A stretch of DNA of 64,000 nt, taken from NCBI RefSeq assembly GCF_014192395.1, contig NZ_JACHXW010000024.1:55876-119875 (forward strand), written 5' to 3'. The notes under the pieces were generated by a model. That model saw only the letters and a list, made by a program, of their open reading frames with translations. It was not told the DNA's origin and ran no database searches. Position 1 is the first letter of the stretch. Every line of letters begins with the position of its first letter. Source of the DNA: Paenibacillus endophyticus (lineage in GTDB: Bacteria > Bacillota > Bacilli > Paenibacillales > Paenibacillaceae). Positions 54,424 to 63,253 of this stretch are shown here, one piece after another. Made by a program: the position numbers and the translations under genes.

Positions 54424-56121
54424 ATGAAACGGGATGTTAGGTTCATCAGCTTTATCGTAGTCGCGGTTGTGTGTGCCGCTTTGCTTAACGCCTGCGTAGC
54501 AAATCAAAACACCAATACACCAAATCAAAGTGAGGGCAATACTGGCACTAACAAAGGCACTAACGGCGCAAACGGTACTGAGAAGGAAGAACCTATCGTA
54601 TTAACCATAGTGAACGCTGCCGGCGGTACGCCTAATTTCCCTACTGGAGATCCATTCTGGGAGGATAATCCCGTTGCTAAGGCGTTGGAAGAAAAATTAA
54701 ACATTAAGCTGAAATGGGAAGTATTCTCGGGTGTCGGAAAGGACAAGCTGAACGTCGTTCTCGCGAGCGGGGAGTATCCGGATATCATTATGCTGTCTGA
54801 TCCAACCAAAATAATCGCGGATCAAATAGCGATTTCTCTGAACGAATTAATTGATCAATATGGTCCGGATCTAAAAAAGAAATTTGGCTCCGCACTTAAC
54901 ATGCTCAAACAAAGCAATGGGAATATCTATCATTTGACCAACAGTTATTTGCCTGAAGGTGCGACGCCTCCTGGATTCGGATACAGTTTGCAGGTGAGAA
55001 CGGATATCTTTGAAGCTTTGGGTTCACCGAAGCTGGAAACGTCTGATGATGTGTATAACTATTTGAAAAGTGTAAAGGAAAAATATCCAATAACGTCTGA
55101 CGGGCAAACCATGTACCCAATGAGCGGCTTCAACCGTAACTGGGGATCTCCTTACTTTGGCATGATTGCCATGGCCGGTTCGCCGGCGGATTCCAAGCTA
55201 TATATTCGCGAGGACGATTCCGTCAAATATTGGCCAAAAGCCCCATGGGCTGAGGAGGTGATTCAGTTCTACAACAAGCTGTACCGCGAAGGCTTAATCG
55301 ATCCTGAAGCCTTTACGCAGGATTATGCCGCTTGGCAGAAATCCAAGCTCTATGCCGCGAGAATCGCCGCTCACATTGGCGGTTGGAATCAGACTTTTGA
55401 CGTATTGAAGACATATACAGACGCCAAGCTGCCTAATGCGGAAAAAATGTATTTCCAGAACTTCGTATTCAAGTTCCCGAGCGGGGATAAACCGGCCATT
55501 TTCTCTGCAAGCAAAAAGGGAACAGGGGCACTTGTCATCACCGACAAGGCCAAAAATCCCGAGGAAGCTATGAAATTGCTTAATTATTTGACTACGGAAG
55601 AAGGAAACTTCCTGGCCATGAATGGACCAGAGGGGATACAGTGGGAAAAGTTGGATGGTAAGCCGGCATTGAAGAAGTCATACCTGGATCGATGGCTCGC
55701 TGGCGAAGCACAAGTGAACATCGAGAAGGAAACCGGTATGAACCATTATTCCAGATTGGTGGGATCCGATCTTGGTCAAACGAGCTGGGGAACATACTGG
55801 ATTTTGAAGGATGACCCGATCGCAACCAACAATACAAGGATGCAGCAGAAAGACCAGGCATTAAGTCCTTACTGGTATGATGCTACAACGATTGGCAATT
55901 TGATGGCTGGAGCGGACACGGATACGGTCGCTAAACAACAAGCTGTTGATAAAAGACTATATGAAAATGCTTTCTCCGTTATTCTAGCTAAGTCAGATAC
56001 GGAGTTCGAAACGGAGTTTGCGGAATTCTTGAAGGAACTAGATGCGGTAGGCGCCGTAGCTGTCGAAGAATATATGACAAAGATGCATAAACAGTACAAA
56101 CAACAGTTATCGGGCGAGTAA
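54424..56121 (+). CDS. Orphan extracellular solute-binding lipoprotein
   Basis: 565 residues, LplA/YtcQ-type family 1 binding protein. Signal peptide with lipobox LNAC (Cys24), Asn/Thr/Gly-rich linker, then the binding domain (KDKLNVVLASGEYPDIIMLS, WPKAPWAEEVIQFYNKLYRE, GLIDPEAFTQDY). No permease or ATPase gene is adjacent; it must work with permeases elsewhere or as a sensor accessory. ATG follows AAAGGAAG. Confidence 0.9.
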   Translation: MKRDVRFISFIVVAVVCAALLNACVANQNTNTPNQSEGNTGTNKGTNGANGTEKEEPIVLTIVNAAGGTPNFPTGDPFWEDNPVAKALEEKLNIKLKWEVFSGVGKDKLNVVLASGEYPDIIMLSDPTKIIADQIAISLNELIDQYGPDLKKKFGSALNMLKQSNGNIYHLTNSYLPEGATPPGFGYSLQVRTDIFEALGSPKLETSDDVYNYLKSVKEKYPITSDGQTMYPMSGFNRNWGSPYFGMIAMAGSPADSKLYIREDDSVKYWPKAPWAEEVIQFYNKLYREGLIDPEAFTQDYAAWQKSKLYAARIAAHIGGWNQTFDVLKTYTDAKLPNAEKMYFQNFVFKFPSGDKPAIFSASKKGTGALVITDKAKNPEEAMKLLNYLTTEEGNFLAMNGPEGIQWEKLDGKPALKKSYLDRWLAGEAQVNIEKETGMNHYSRLVGSDLGQTSWGTYWILKDDPIATNNTRMQQKDQALSPYWYDATTIGNLMAGADTDTVAKQQAVDKRLYENAFSVILAKSDTEFETEFAEFLKELDAVGAVAVEEYMTKMHKQYKQQLSGE

Positions 56122-56194
56122 CGTGGGTTGTACCGTACGTATGATATGACGCTGCGTCCTGTTCCACTCATCAAAAGAAACAATGTGCAACTCA

Positions 56195-56238
56195 AAAACA
56201 TGGCAGCGCAGAAGTAAAAGCTGCTTTGCCATGTTTTC
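56195..56238. terminator. Bidirectional terminator between convergent genes
   Basis: AAAACATGGCAGC pairs with GCTGC and TGCCATGTTTT, with a small bulge; A and T runs lie on both sides. Confidence 0.75.
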
Positions 56239-56313
56239 AATTGAATCATATAGTAGATACGAACCGTTGTGGCATGTAAGCGGCCTGCCAACGTTGACTT
56301 GGCTTACCTGCGG

Positions 56314-57159
56314 TCAGTTGCTTTTGACATTAGCAGGTTTCAAGAAGCTATCGACTATAATAGGCAGCAGAGCATCCAATGTAATGGGGGCATTGAACGC
56401 TGAAGCATTTTTGTCTAGATAAAATACCCGGTTATTCTTAACGGCTGGAAGCCCATTCCACAATACAGTTTCATACATAGGGCTTGTATCCTCCGAGCCA
56501 GTTGCTTCCGGAGATGTGAAGATATAGTCGCCGACAACCTCCAGCACCTGCGGCTTGAATTCTGCAATCTTCGCATTCCAAGCATCCACCCACAGCTTAG
56601 CTTTATCTTCGCGATTCGCTAACTTACCGAATGCTATTAATTGTTCTTTATAGTTTTTTTCGCCGTAATTCACCGTTACTACTGGTGCGATTTTGCTTAT
56701 TTCCTCCAACATTTCCGTGCCTTTTAGAGCAATGATGAGGTCGGGATTCAATGTGACTATCTTTTCGATTTCAAAGCCGCCGGGGGACCCTATATCCTCT
56801 ATACCATCTATCTTTCCCTTATAATAGGGATTTCCCATTGTCATTGACGGTGCGCCTACAGGATTGATGCCAAGCGCCATGAAATGCCCTACATATGCAT
56901 GAGTCAAAACAACAATTCTCTGTGGATTCCTGGGAACCTCGACCTCACCATCGGCGCCTGTGTACATGACGGTGGAAGAAGCTGTCGGAGCCTGGTTCGT
57001 CTCGCTTTGCCCGGTATTCCCACTTGCTTCAGCGTTGGTGCCTGTTCCCGTGTTGGCAACGTTGTTATTACTATTGACCGTGCCTGAGCATGCGCTAAGC
57101 AGAAGAGTAAGGCTTAGCAGAAGTGTTAATGCGGTTGAATGTTTTCTATTTCTGATCAA
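56314..57159 (-). CDS. Iron-siderophore binding lipoprotein, internal start
   Basis: Likely separate product of 281 residues starting at TTG 57159 within the longer frame. AAAGGAG (minus strand, 57174-57168) lies 8 nt upstream. The N-terminus is a normal lipoprotein signal: a basic LIRNRKH, a Leu-rich core and lipobox LSAC with Cys24. The mature part is a class III metal-chelate binding domain. A consensus Fur box 26 nt before the start codon indicates iron repression. No FecCD permease or ATPase gene is in the window. Confidence 0.75.
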   Translation of the reverse strand: MIRNRKHSTALTLLLSLTLLLSACSGTVNSNNNVANTGTGTNAEASGNTGQSETNQAPTASSTVMYTGADGEVEVPRNPQRIVVLTHAYVGHFMALGINPVGAPSMTMGNPYYKGKIDGIEDIGSPGGFEIEKIVTLNPDLIIALKGTEMLEEISKIAPVVTVNYGEKNYKEQLIAFGKLANREDKAKLWVDAWNAKIAEFKPQVLEVVGDYIFTSPEATGSEDTSPMYETVLWNGLPAVKNNRVFYLDKNASAFNAPITLDALLPIIVDSFLKPANVKSN

Positions 57160-58119
57160 TGCAAAAGCTCCTTTATCCGTATATTGATAATCATTATCAC
57201 TGCGATTATTAATATAACGTTTAAGTTTGCGGGGAACAATGGATGATCTTAGCATAAGGAATGGATTATGCTGCTTACTATTCGAATTTCGGCAAAATTG
57301 ACGATAGTGAAGAGGGGAATACCCTGTTTGCTTTTTAAAGATCCGGCTGAAATAATACACATCCGAATAGCCGATGCTCAAGGCTACTTCTTGCAGCGGT
57401 GCATCAGTGTCCTTAAGTAGGTTTCTGGCTTTGCTAATCCGCAAACGAATCATATATTCAATGGGACTGCAGGATGTACGCTGCTTGAAGGTGCGTGATA
57501 AATGGCTCGGGCTGCAGTCCAGCATCGATGCCAGCCATTCGAGCGTGAGCTGTTCAGTGAAATGTTCATTCAAATAAGCTAGCAATTGCTCAGCAGGATC
57601 AGCTGGAATGATACGAACATCCTGCTCGCGCAACTGGCGAATAAGCTCATATATAAATTGGTAGAACAACGTCTTCGCATGAAGCAGTTCGAGATCGCCT
57701 GGGGTTTGCCATTCACTTGCGGTACGCTCAATTTTTTCAAACAGTGACAGGGGATACAAAGGAGCGTATCCGTACTGAACCTGCCAAGGATTGCCCTTAG
57801 AAATGATATTGTGGATTTCTTGGCTTGTCTGTGGCGGCAGCCAAGCCTTGTACAAAACCAGATAAAAGTCGAATCGTTCTTGCATCGGCTGAATACTCAT
57901 GTACATTCCTTTGCCTCCGTGCAGCACGAACATACGATCAACGAGATACTCCGCTCCGTCTAATTTGATCTGTGCGGAGCCTCGTGCTGCAAAGAGAAAC
58001 ATGTTGGCGGGCAGACGATAAGCCATTAATGCATCGTTGCTCGATATTTTTGTATATCTGATATCCATTAATTTAATAGAAGCGGATGTCCATAATAGGA
58101 TAAGTTCGTTCAGCTTCAC
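56314..58119 (-). CDS. AraC regulator read through into a siderophore-binding lipoprotein
   Basis: Continuous 601-codon frame. Residues 1-275 are an AraC protein: a sensor part, then a double helix-turn-helix (LTLEWLASMLDCSPSHLSRT, VALSIGYSDVYYFSRIFKKQ). Residues 280-320 are a low-quality linker. From 321 a complete lipoprotein signal peptide and a FhuD/FeuA-type iron-siderophore binding domain follow (IVVLTHAYVGHFMALGINPV, GFEIEKIVTLNPDLIIALKG). AraC-binding-domain fusions exist in Bacillus (Btr), but here the linker DNA holds a Fur box and a ribosome binding site, so two genes that happen to share a frame, or a lost stop codon, are more likely than a single protein. Confidence 0.8.
   Translation of the reverse strand: MKLNELILLWTSASIKLMDIRYTKISSNDALMAYRLPANMFLFAARGSAQIKLDGAEYLVDRMFVLHGGKGMYMSIQPMQERFDFYLVLYKAWLPPQTSQEIHNIISKGNPWQVQYGYAPLYPLSLFEKIERTASEWQTPGDLELLHAKTLFYQFIYELIRQLREQDVRIIPADPAEQLLAYLNEHFTEQLTLEWLASMLDCSPSHLSRTFKQRTSCSPIEYMIRLRISKARNLLKDTDAPLQEVALSIGYSDVYYFSRIFKKQTGYSPLHYRQFCRNSNSKQHNPFLMLRSSIVPRKLKRYINNRSDNDYQYTDKGAFALIRNRKHSTALTLLLSLTLLLSACSGTVNSNNNVANTGTGTNAEASGNTGQSETNQAPTASSTVMYTGADGEVEVPRNPQRIVVLTHAYVGHFMALGINPVGAPSMTMGNPYYKGKIDGIEDIGSPGGFEIEKIVTLNPDLIIALKGTEMLEEISKIAPVVTVNYGEKNYKEQLIAFGKLANREDKAKLWVDAWNAKIAEFKPQVLEVVGDYIFTSPEATGSEDTSPMYETVLWNGLPAVKNNRVFYLDKNASAFNAPITLDALLPIIVDSFLKPANVKSN
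57185..57199. promoter_or_regulatory. Consensus Fur box inside the AraC/lipoprotein frame
   Basis: TGATAATCATTATCA is a perfect 7-1-7 Fur box. It lies within the linker-coding part of the 601-codon frame and just before the internal ribosome binding site, in an AT-rich stretch suitable for a promoter on the minus strand. Confidence 0.88.
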
Positions 58120-58448
58120 TCCGTCACCACCCGTTTACGATAAGTTGATTCTGCTGCAACATCACTCTTCATATTACTGATCATCATTCGGATGTGCAAT
58201 GACACTAGTGGATAAAGAGCAGATTGTAATGGTATCTATAGCTTAACCTTCATTAACAAGGAGCTGCTGCTTTTAAATTCACGGGAAGATCTCAGGTTCA
58301 TAATTAAAGTGTGGAAACCATACTCGATTTTTGCACAGTACAACGCTTTATCCTCTTCACAGCTCGTCAATTGCAAATAGGCTTATTAATGGATAAGAAA
58401 TGACAGGCAGGGTTCTTCTTCGGAGGCATCTATGTCTTTTTTTCTGTG
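58120..58448. other. Intergenic region between AraC and DoxX genes
   Basis: About 330 nt with no recognised gene; it should contain the promoter of the AraC gene on the minus strand, which could not be pinpointed. Confidence 0.4.
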
Positions 58449-58520
58449 TTGACAGATTTAAATAATATATTTATATTATATATTACTAGAATAAATAATT
58501 TTATTTAAAATAATTCTAGT
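58449..58520 (+). promoter_or_regulatory. SigA promoter and MarR-type operator of doxX
   Basis: TTGACA at 58449-58454 and TATATT at 58472-58477 are spaced by 17 nt. ACTAGAAT at 58485-58492 and ATTCTAGT at 58513-58520 form a perfect 8-bp inverted repeat around the expected start site, with an AT-rich centre. The MarR gene downstream is the obvious candidate regulator. Confidence 0.75.
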
Positions 58521-58543
58521 ACAAAAAACAGAGGAGTGAAAGT

Positions 58544-58897
58544 ATGCATATTTTTTCAATCGTGCTTCAAAGTGTTTTAGCAATTGGGTTTCTGATGTTT
58601 GGTCTAAGTAAGTTTGGCAGCAAACAGATGGTGGATGAATTCAAGAGGTACAAGCTTTCATCGGCAATGCGGATCTTTACGGGATTAGTAGAAGTCATCG
58701 CCGCAGCTATTATTTTTATTGGCATATGGAACGATGCATACGCTGTGGTTGGCGGGGTATTAATGGCAGTTACGATGTTTTTTGCGGTTCTTGTCCATTT
58801 GGTTCGTGTCAAAGACCCAGCAGCCAAAGCAATGATGCCTATCATTCTGTTTGTTCTTGCCTTAGTCGTAATCTGTTTGAACTGGAACTCACTATAA
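58544..58897 (+). CDS. DoxX-like family membrane protein
   Basis: 117 residues with four membrane segments (VLQSVLAIGFLMFGLSKF, FTGLVEVIAAAIIFIGIW, VGGVLMAVTMFFAVLVHL, IILFVLALVVICLNW). Belongs to the DoxX/DUF4870-like small membrane proteins, whose role is not settled; some take part in redox stress responses. GAGGAG lies before the ATG. It precedes a MarR, an LLM flavoenzyme and an SDR gene on the same strand. Confidence 0.85.
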   Translation: MHIFSIVLQSVLAIGFLMFGLSKFGSKQMVDEFKRYKLSSAMRIFTGLVEVIAAAIIFIGIWNDAYAVVGGVLMAVTMFFAVLVHLVRVKDPAAKAMMPIILFVLALVVICLNWNSL

Positions 58898-58991
58898 GGG
58901 AAGAAGCTGGAGAGTAAGCTTAAGGAAGAGCAATTCCCTCAGACATGTCAGGATGGTGCAAAAGTTTGAGAAGGATATTCAACCCGTCAAT

Positions 58992-59030
58992 ATGCGTATC
59001 CATCCGCTCTTAGGGAGATAGGATACGCAT
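58992..59030. terminator. Hairpin between doxX and marR
   Basis: ATGCGTATCC pairs perfectly with GGATACGCAT over a 19-nt loop. No T-run follows, so termination is doubtful; mRNA protection or an operator is possible. Confidence 0.45.
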
Positions 59031-59101
59031 GGTTGAAACCGAGGTATCTGCTGCATTTTATTATTCTTTTTTTCAAGATAGCCAGATAAGGTGGTAGAAG
59101 A

Positions 59102-59599
59102 ATGACTGATCGCGATGCTGAGGGCAAGGCTCTTGATCTGAAGCTTTCAAGGGTAATGAGAAAGATAATAAAAACACTATTCGGCAGCCTGGAACGAAAC
59201 ATTGACAGTTACAACCTAGATAGGGAAACCTTTCAAATTCTTGAGTTGCTCTACAACAAAGGACCGCATTCCATTAAGAAAATAAGCGAAGCCAATTCGA
59301 TTCCAAGCGGGAGTATCACCTATGTAGTTGATAAACTGGAGAAAAAGAGGTTTGTGGAACGGCTTGCTGCACCGGATGATCGACGCAAAACAAATGTAGC
59401 TTTATCCGGGGAAGGACGAAACTATTTCGACACAATCTTCCCCAAGCATGCGCATTTCATCTCGGACAGCTTGTCATTTGCGACAGACGAGGAGAAGCTC
59501 GAACTCATTCATGTGTTGAAGAAAATCGGACACGGCATCAAGAATCGTGAGAACAATGATAAAAATGAGGGATCGGACTTTTTTGAAATATGGTATTAA
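59102..59599 (+). CDS. MarR family regulator
   Basis: 165 residues. Winged helix with HSIKKISEANSIPSGSITYV then VDKLEKKRFVERLAAPDDRR; long helices on both sides form the dimer. It probably senses a phenolic or oxidant compound and controls the doxX operator and the oxidoreductase genes that follow 24 nt downstream. Confidence 0.9.
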   Translation: MTDRDAEGKALDLKLSRVMRKIIKTLFGSLERNIDSYNLDRETFQILELLYNKGPHSIKKISEANSIPSGSITYVVDKLEKKRFVERLAAPDDRRKTNVALSGEGRNYFDTIFPKHAHFISDSLSFATDEEKLELIHVLKKIGHGIKNRENNDKNEGSDFFEIWY

Positions 59600-59623
59600 T
59601 TTGATTATGAAGGGGATTTAGAA

Positions 59624-60688
59624 ATGGAAATAGGTGTAGATACGTTTGTCGAAACAACGCCGGATGTTCTAACGGGCGAGACGATCAGTCACGCGCAGCG
59701 GCTGCGAGAAGTTGTGGAAGAAATTGCTCTTGCCGATCAGGTTGGATTGGATGTATTTGGCGTAGGCGAGCATCACCGCAAGGAATTTGCGGATTCGGCG
59801 ACAGCTGTTGTGCTGGCGGCAGCGGCGTCCTTGACGAAAAGGATACGTTTGACCAGCTCGGTTTCGGTGCTTTCCGCTGCTGATCCGGTACGTTTGTTTC
59901 AGCAATTTGCCACACTCGATGGTTTATCAAATGGACGTGCCGAGATTATCGCAGGTAGAGGCTCAATGGTCGATGCGTTCCCATTGTTTGGATATGATTT
60001 GCAGGACTATGATGAACTTTTCGAGGAAAAACTGGAATTGTTATTAAAATTAAGGGACTCGGAGAAAGTATCTTGGAAAGGAGGGCATCGCCCTGCCTTT
60101 ACGAATCTTGGTGTGTACCCGCGCCCGGTTCAGAACCCTTTGCCAGTATGGATCGGCAGTGGAGGGAATGCGGAATCGGTCATTCGAGCAGGGGTGCTTG
60201 GATTGCCGCTTGTTTTGGCGATTATTGGTGGAAACCCTATGCAATTTGCGCCGCTTATACCGCTTTATAAAAATGCTGCTGCCCGTGCAGGACATGATGC
60301 TTCGAAACTAAAGATAGCCGTACACTCACTTGGATTCGTTGCGGAGAGCACTTCACTTGCGGTCGACAAATATTTCCCGCCTACCCAAGCCTCGTTTAAT
60401 TATTTCGGTAAAGAGCGTGGCTGGGCGCCATATACCCGTGCAAACTTTGATGCATCCCGCAGCTTGGAAGGTGCACTTTACGTAGGCGATCCCGAAACGG
60501 TGGCCAACAAAATCATTCAAATGCGCAAACATCTAGGCTTCACACGATTTTTCTTGCATTTACCCATTGGCACTATGCCGCATGAGGATGTTTTGAAAGC
60601 TATTGAGCTTTTGGGCAATGAAGTCGCACCGCGCGTTCGGGAAGAGGTAGCAATATGGGAAGCGGAGGAAGGGATTTCGAGATCATAA
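59624..60688 (+). CDS. LLM class flavin-dependent oxidoreductase
   Basis: 354 residues, bacterial luciferase-like TIM barrel. GVGEHHRKEFADSATAVVLA, RIRLTSSVSVLSAADPVRLF, DGLSNGRAEIIAGRGSMVDA and FPLFGYDLQDYDELFEEKLE are typical of the group; GALYVGDPETVANKIIQMRK lies near the end. It uses reduced FMN or F420-type flavin; the substrate is unknown. ATG follows AAGGGG. Probably under the preceding MarR. Confidence 0.9.
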   Translation: MEIGVDTFVETTPDVLTGETISHAQRLREVVEEIALADQVGLDVFGVGEHHRKEFADSATAVVLAAAASLTKRIRLTSSVSVLSAADPVRLFQQFATLDGLSNGRAEIIAGRGSMVDAFPLFGYDLQDYDELFEEKLELLLKLRDSEKVSWKGGHRPAFTNLGVYPRPVQNPLPVWIGSGGNAESVIRAGVLGLPLVLAIIGGNPMQFAPLIPLYKNAAARAGHDASKLKIAVHSLGFVAESTSLAVDKYFPPTQASFNYFGKERGWAPYTRANFDASRSLEGALYVGDPETVANKIIQMRKHLGFTRFFLHLPIGTMPHEDVLKAIELLGNEVAPRVREEVAIWEAEEGISRS

Positions 60689-60815
60689 GCCTTCCAATTG
60701 GATAATGAATGATTTGGCGGTAATTTTACAATATTAACTTTCAGACGAAGAACAAATACAGGCGGGGTATAGATTAGATGTTATCTTGCATAAACCGCTG
60801 ACAGGAGGAAGAGTT

Positions 60816-61580
60816 ATGGGAATACTTGATAATAAGATTGTGTTGATTACCGGCACTGGCGGAGGTCTGGGGCGCGTTGCGGCGTTGGCGTTTGCTCGAG
60901 AAGGTGCAAAGGTGGTCGGGTGCGACATAAATGCAGATGCCAATAATGAAACGGTCGAACTCGTACGACGCTCTGGCGCTGAAATGACAGGCATTGCTCC
61001 GATTGATCTCACCGATCCGGAACAGGTTCAGAAGATGGTTGAGGATGCCGTATCTGCTTATGGAGGGCTTGATGTCGTGTACAACAACGCAGCTATACAA
61101 TATTTCGGCCCGATGCCCGATTTCTCTATCGAAGACTGGCGGAGAACGATCACCGGCGAACTCGACATTCCCTTCTTTGTGTCGAAATTCACATGGCCGC
61201 ATCTGGTGGAGCGCGGTGGCGGTGTTATCATCAATGTCGCATCCATGGCCGGCATGATTGCTGGAGAAACCCCTCCGATGGTCGGTCACAGCGCGGCAAA
61301 AGCTGGAGTTATCGCAATGACGCGGCAATTCGCGCTTGAAGGCGCACGCCACGGTATCCGTGCCGTAGCGATTAGTCCTGGACCTTTCCTAACCCCGGCG
61401 AGTGACCGAGACCTCGGTGACAACCAAGCAGCTCGGGACGCGATCACCAAAAAGACGCTTCTCAAACGCTTCGGTCAACCCGAAGAGCTCGTGGAACTCG
61501 CGGTATTCATTGCTTCTGACCGGGCATCCTACATTACAGGCGCCAACTACGTAGTCGATGGCGGTGCGACTGCTTGGTAA
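60816..61580 (+). CDS. SDR family oxidoreductase, catalytic Tyr replaced by His
   Basis: 254 residues. NAD(P) motif TGTGGGLG at 12-19, NNAA, catalytic Ser143 (NVASMAG), then HSAAK (158-162), where classical SDRs have YxxxK: the Tyr is His158 and Lys162 is kept. Ends with the normal SDR C-terminus (ASDRASYITGANYVVDGGAT). AGGAGG lies 7 nt before ATG 60816; the ATG at 60786 lacks a site. Some SDR clades carry this substitution naturally. Grouped with the LLM flavoenzyme and MarR. Confidence 0.88.
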   Translation: MGILDNKIVLITGTGGGLGRVAALAFAREGAKVVGCDINADANNETVELVRRSGAEMTGIAPIDLTDPEQVQKMVEDAVSAYGGLDVVYNNAAIQYFGPMPDFSIEDWRRTITGELDIPFFVSKFTWPHLVERGGGVIINVASMAGMIAGETPPMVGHSAAKAGVIAMTRQFALEGARHGIRAVAISPGPFLTPASDRDLGDNQAARDAITKKTLLKRFGQPEELVELAVFIASDRASYITGANYVVDGGATAW

Positions 61581-61804
61581 AGCTCGTTTCACGGTGCGAA
61601 AATGATCATCATGCAAAATAAAGCGTGAAATTGGATATTACGATTAACGGCATTGAAAACAGCATCGTTAAGCAGGTTGTCGAAAAAGCTTATGAAATTT
61701 GATTTGTCTTTATTACAGAGCGGTCCAAGACAAAATCCAAGTAGAAACGAACGTTGCCAGTTGAAATCGCAAAATAAATTTTAGACGGGGTCCAATAAAT
61801 AAAG

Positions 61805-61850
61805 CAGCGACAGAACAAGACTTGATAAATAAAGTCTTAGACTGCCGCTG
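61805..61850 (-). terminator. Terminator of the ApbA-like gene
   Basis: CAGCG, CAG and AAGACTT pair with AAGTCTT, CTG and CGCTG; a TTTATTTATT tail follows on the minus strand. Confidence 0.75.
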
Positions 61851-61877
61851 TTGTTGTTCCATTCTCTACCAAAAAAA

Positions 61878-62801
61878 TTACTGAACATGTAATTCCGATT
61901 TGGCATCATTTTGACTTAAAAATTTCATTAAATCATTACTCAGCTGCACGATCTCATTGTTAGCATTATTCGCATAATCCGGCAACATCATATCCCTAAC
62001 CATTTTAGTTCGTAGCCATGTCATAAAGAATAGATCCAAAAATAAGTTTGGAAATTTAAACACCATTTTAAGCATTGGTGGGTCAATTGAAACGCCAGCT
62101 TTTTGTACTGCCCTTAGATACGCTTTTAAAGTGACTGTTATTTTGCGTGCCGTCTTGCTGGTTCTGGCTGTTTTTTTGTCAATTGCCTTATTCTCAGAAT
62201 GCAAAACGCTCAACATGGCAATGTCTGATACGGAATGTGTAATTAGATACGCTTGCATATCCTTTTTAATAACGTAGGGAAGCTTTGCTCTTTTAAATAA
62301 TTTTGCGAGGTTCTCTATGCGTTCTGTCACTACACCATTAATTTCTCCAAATGCAGTTGCCGCTATAACTTTTGGTAGAAATCGAGCATGCAATACTCCA
62401 TCTTTAATCTGTCCGCCGAAGCCGGGAAAGGCTGGTAAAAGTCTATCCCCTACGATATCCAGCCACGAAGAAAATCCAATTGAATTACTAGTCATCGTTA
62501 CTATGTTTTTGCTTTGATTATCTTTTAGCGCTATCAACGCGGATTCGGACCGATCATAACGAACGGTAACGAAAATAAAATCGTATACATCGTCATTTTC
62601 GAGCGTATCAATGACATTCACTTGTATCGATCTAACTGTACCTTTTTCTTTATATTGCAGGCCATTTTCTCTTAATGATTTATATCGATTAGACTGTGCA
62701 AACAGGCTAACGTCATACCCTGCTTCAATAAGCTTAATTGCGTACATGCTCCCGATGACACCTGCACCAAAAATTAAAATTCTAACTTGTTTTGCAGACA
62801 T
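61878..62801 (-). CDS. Ketopantoate reductase (ApbA/PanE) family protein
   Basis: 307 residues. N-terminal Rossmann motif ILIFGAGVIGSMYAIKLIEA, then VTVRYDRSESALIAL and a helical C-terminal domain. The usual ApbA catalytic Lys/Asn/Ser/Glu set cannot be fully placed, so a pantothenate role is not certain. GGGGGTGG lies before ATG 62801; the frame continues upstream to 62897 without a site. Divergent from a TetR gene that may regulate it. Confidence 0.82.
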   Translation of the reverse strand: MSAKQVRILIFGAGVIGSMYAIKLIEAGYDVSLFAQSNRYKSLRENGLQYKEKGTVRSIQVNVIDTLENDDVYDFIFVTVRYDRSESALIALKDNQSKNIVTMTSNSIGFSSWLDIVGDRLLPAFPGFGGQIKDGVLHARFLPKVIAATAFGEINGVVTERIENLAKLFKRAKLPYVIKKDMQAYLITHSVSDIAMLSVLHSENKAIDKKTARTSKTARKITVTLKAYLRAVQKAGVSIDPPMLKMVFKFPNLFLDLFFMTWLRTKMVRDMMLPDYANNANNEIVQLSNDLMKFLSQNDAKSELHVQ

Positions 62802-62844
62802 TAAAACCACCCCCTGCTTATTAACATTTCCTTTTGACCACCAG

Positions 62845-62856
62845 ACAACATGTTGT
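62845..62856. promoter_or_regulatory. Palindromic operator candidate
   Basis: ACAACATGTTGT is a perfect 12-bp palindrome between the divergent ApbA-like and TetR genes, 43 nt upstream of the ApbA-like start. It is a plausible TetR operator. Confidence 0.5.
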
Positions 62857-62950
62857 ATGATGTGATTGTAAATCTTTATTATTCCTTGATCAACCATCAG
62901 TTTTTTATTATTTGTCGGATGATATTCTTAATCGCTAGCAGGAGGGAAAC

Positions 62951-63253
62951 ATGAATAAGCAACCCCAAATAACGGAGAAAACAAGACAAAAGTTTGTAGA
63001 AGTTTTTTGTGAGTTATATAGCCAAAAGCCGATTGAGAAAATTTCGGTTCAGGAAATTGCGAATAAGTCAGGCTATAACCGCAGCACCTTTTATCAATAC
63101 TTTACTGACATTTACGAATTGTTAGACGCTGTTGAAACTGACTTATTGAATGACATGAAAAAAGATTTAGCGAATAAAGAGCTATCGATGCATACGGTTC
63201 AAGATACGCTCTATTGTCTGGACAAAAGAGAACATCTCTCTTTAGCCCCCTAA
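62951..63253 (+). pseudogene. TetR family regulator truncated by an IS3 element
   Basis: About 97 native residues remain of an expected 180-200. The DNA-binding domain is intact (VQEIANKSGYNRSTFYQYFT, DIYELLDAVE). The frame runs into the left end of an insertion sequence near 63243 (CCCCCTAAAGAAGTTGGACA) and stops after LSLAP. The ligand-binding domain is lost, so it cannot respond to an inducer; it may still bind DNA. Confidence 0.85.
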
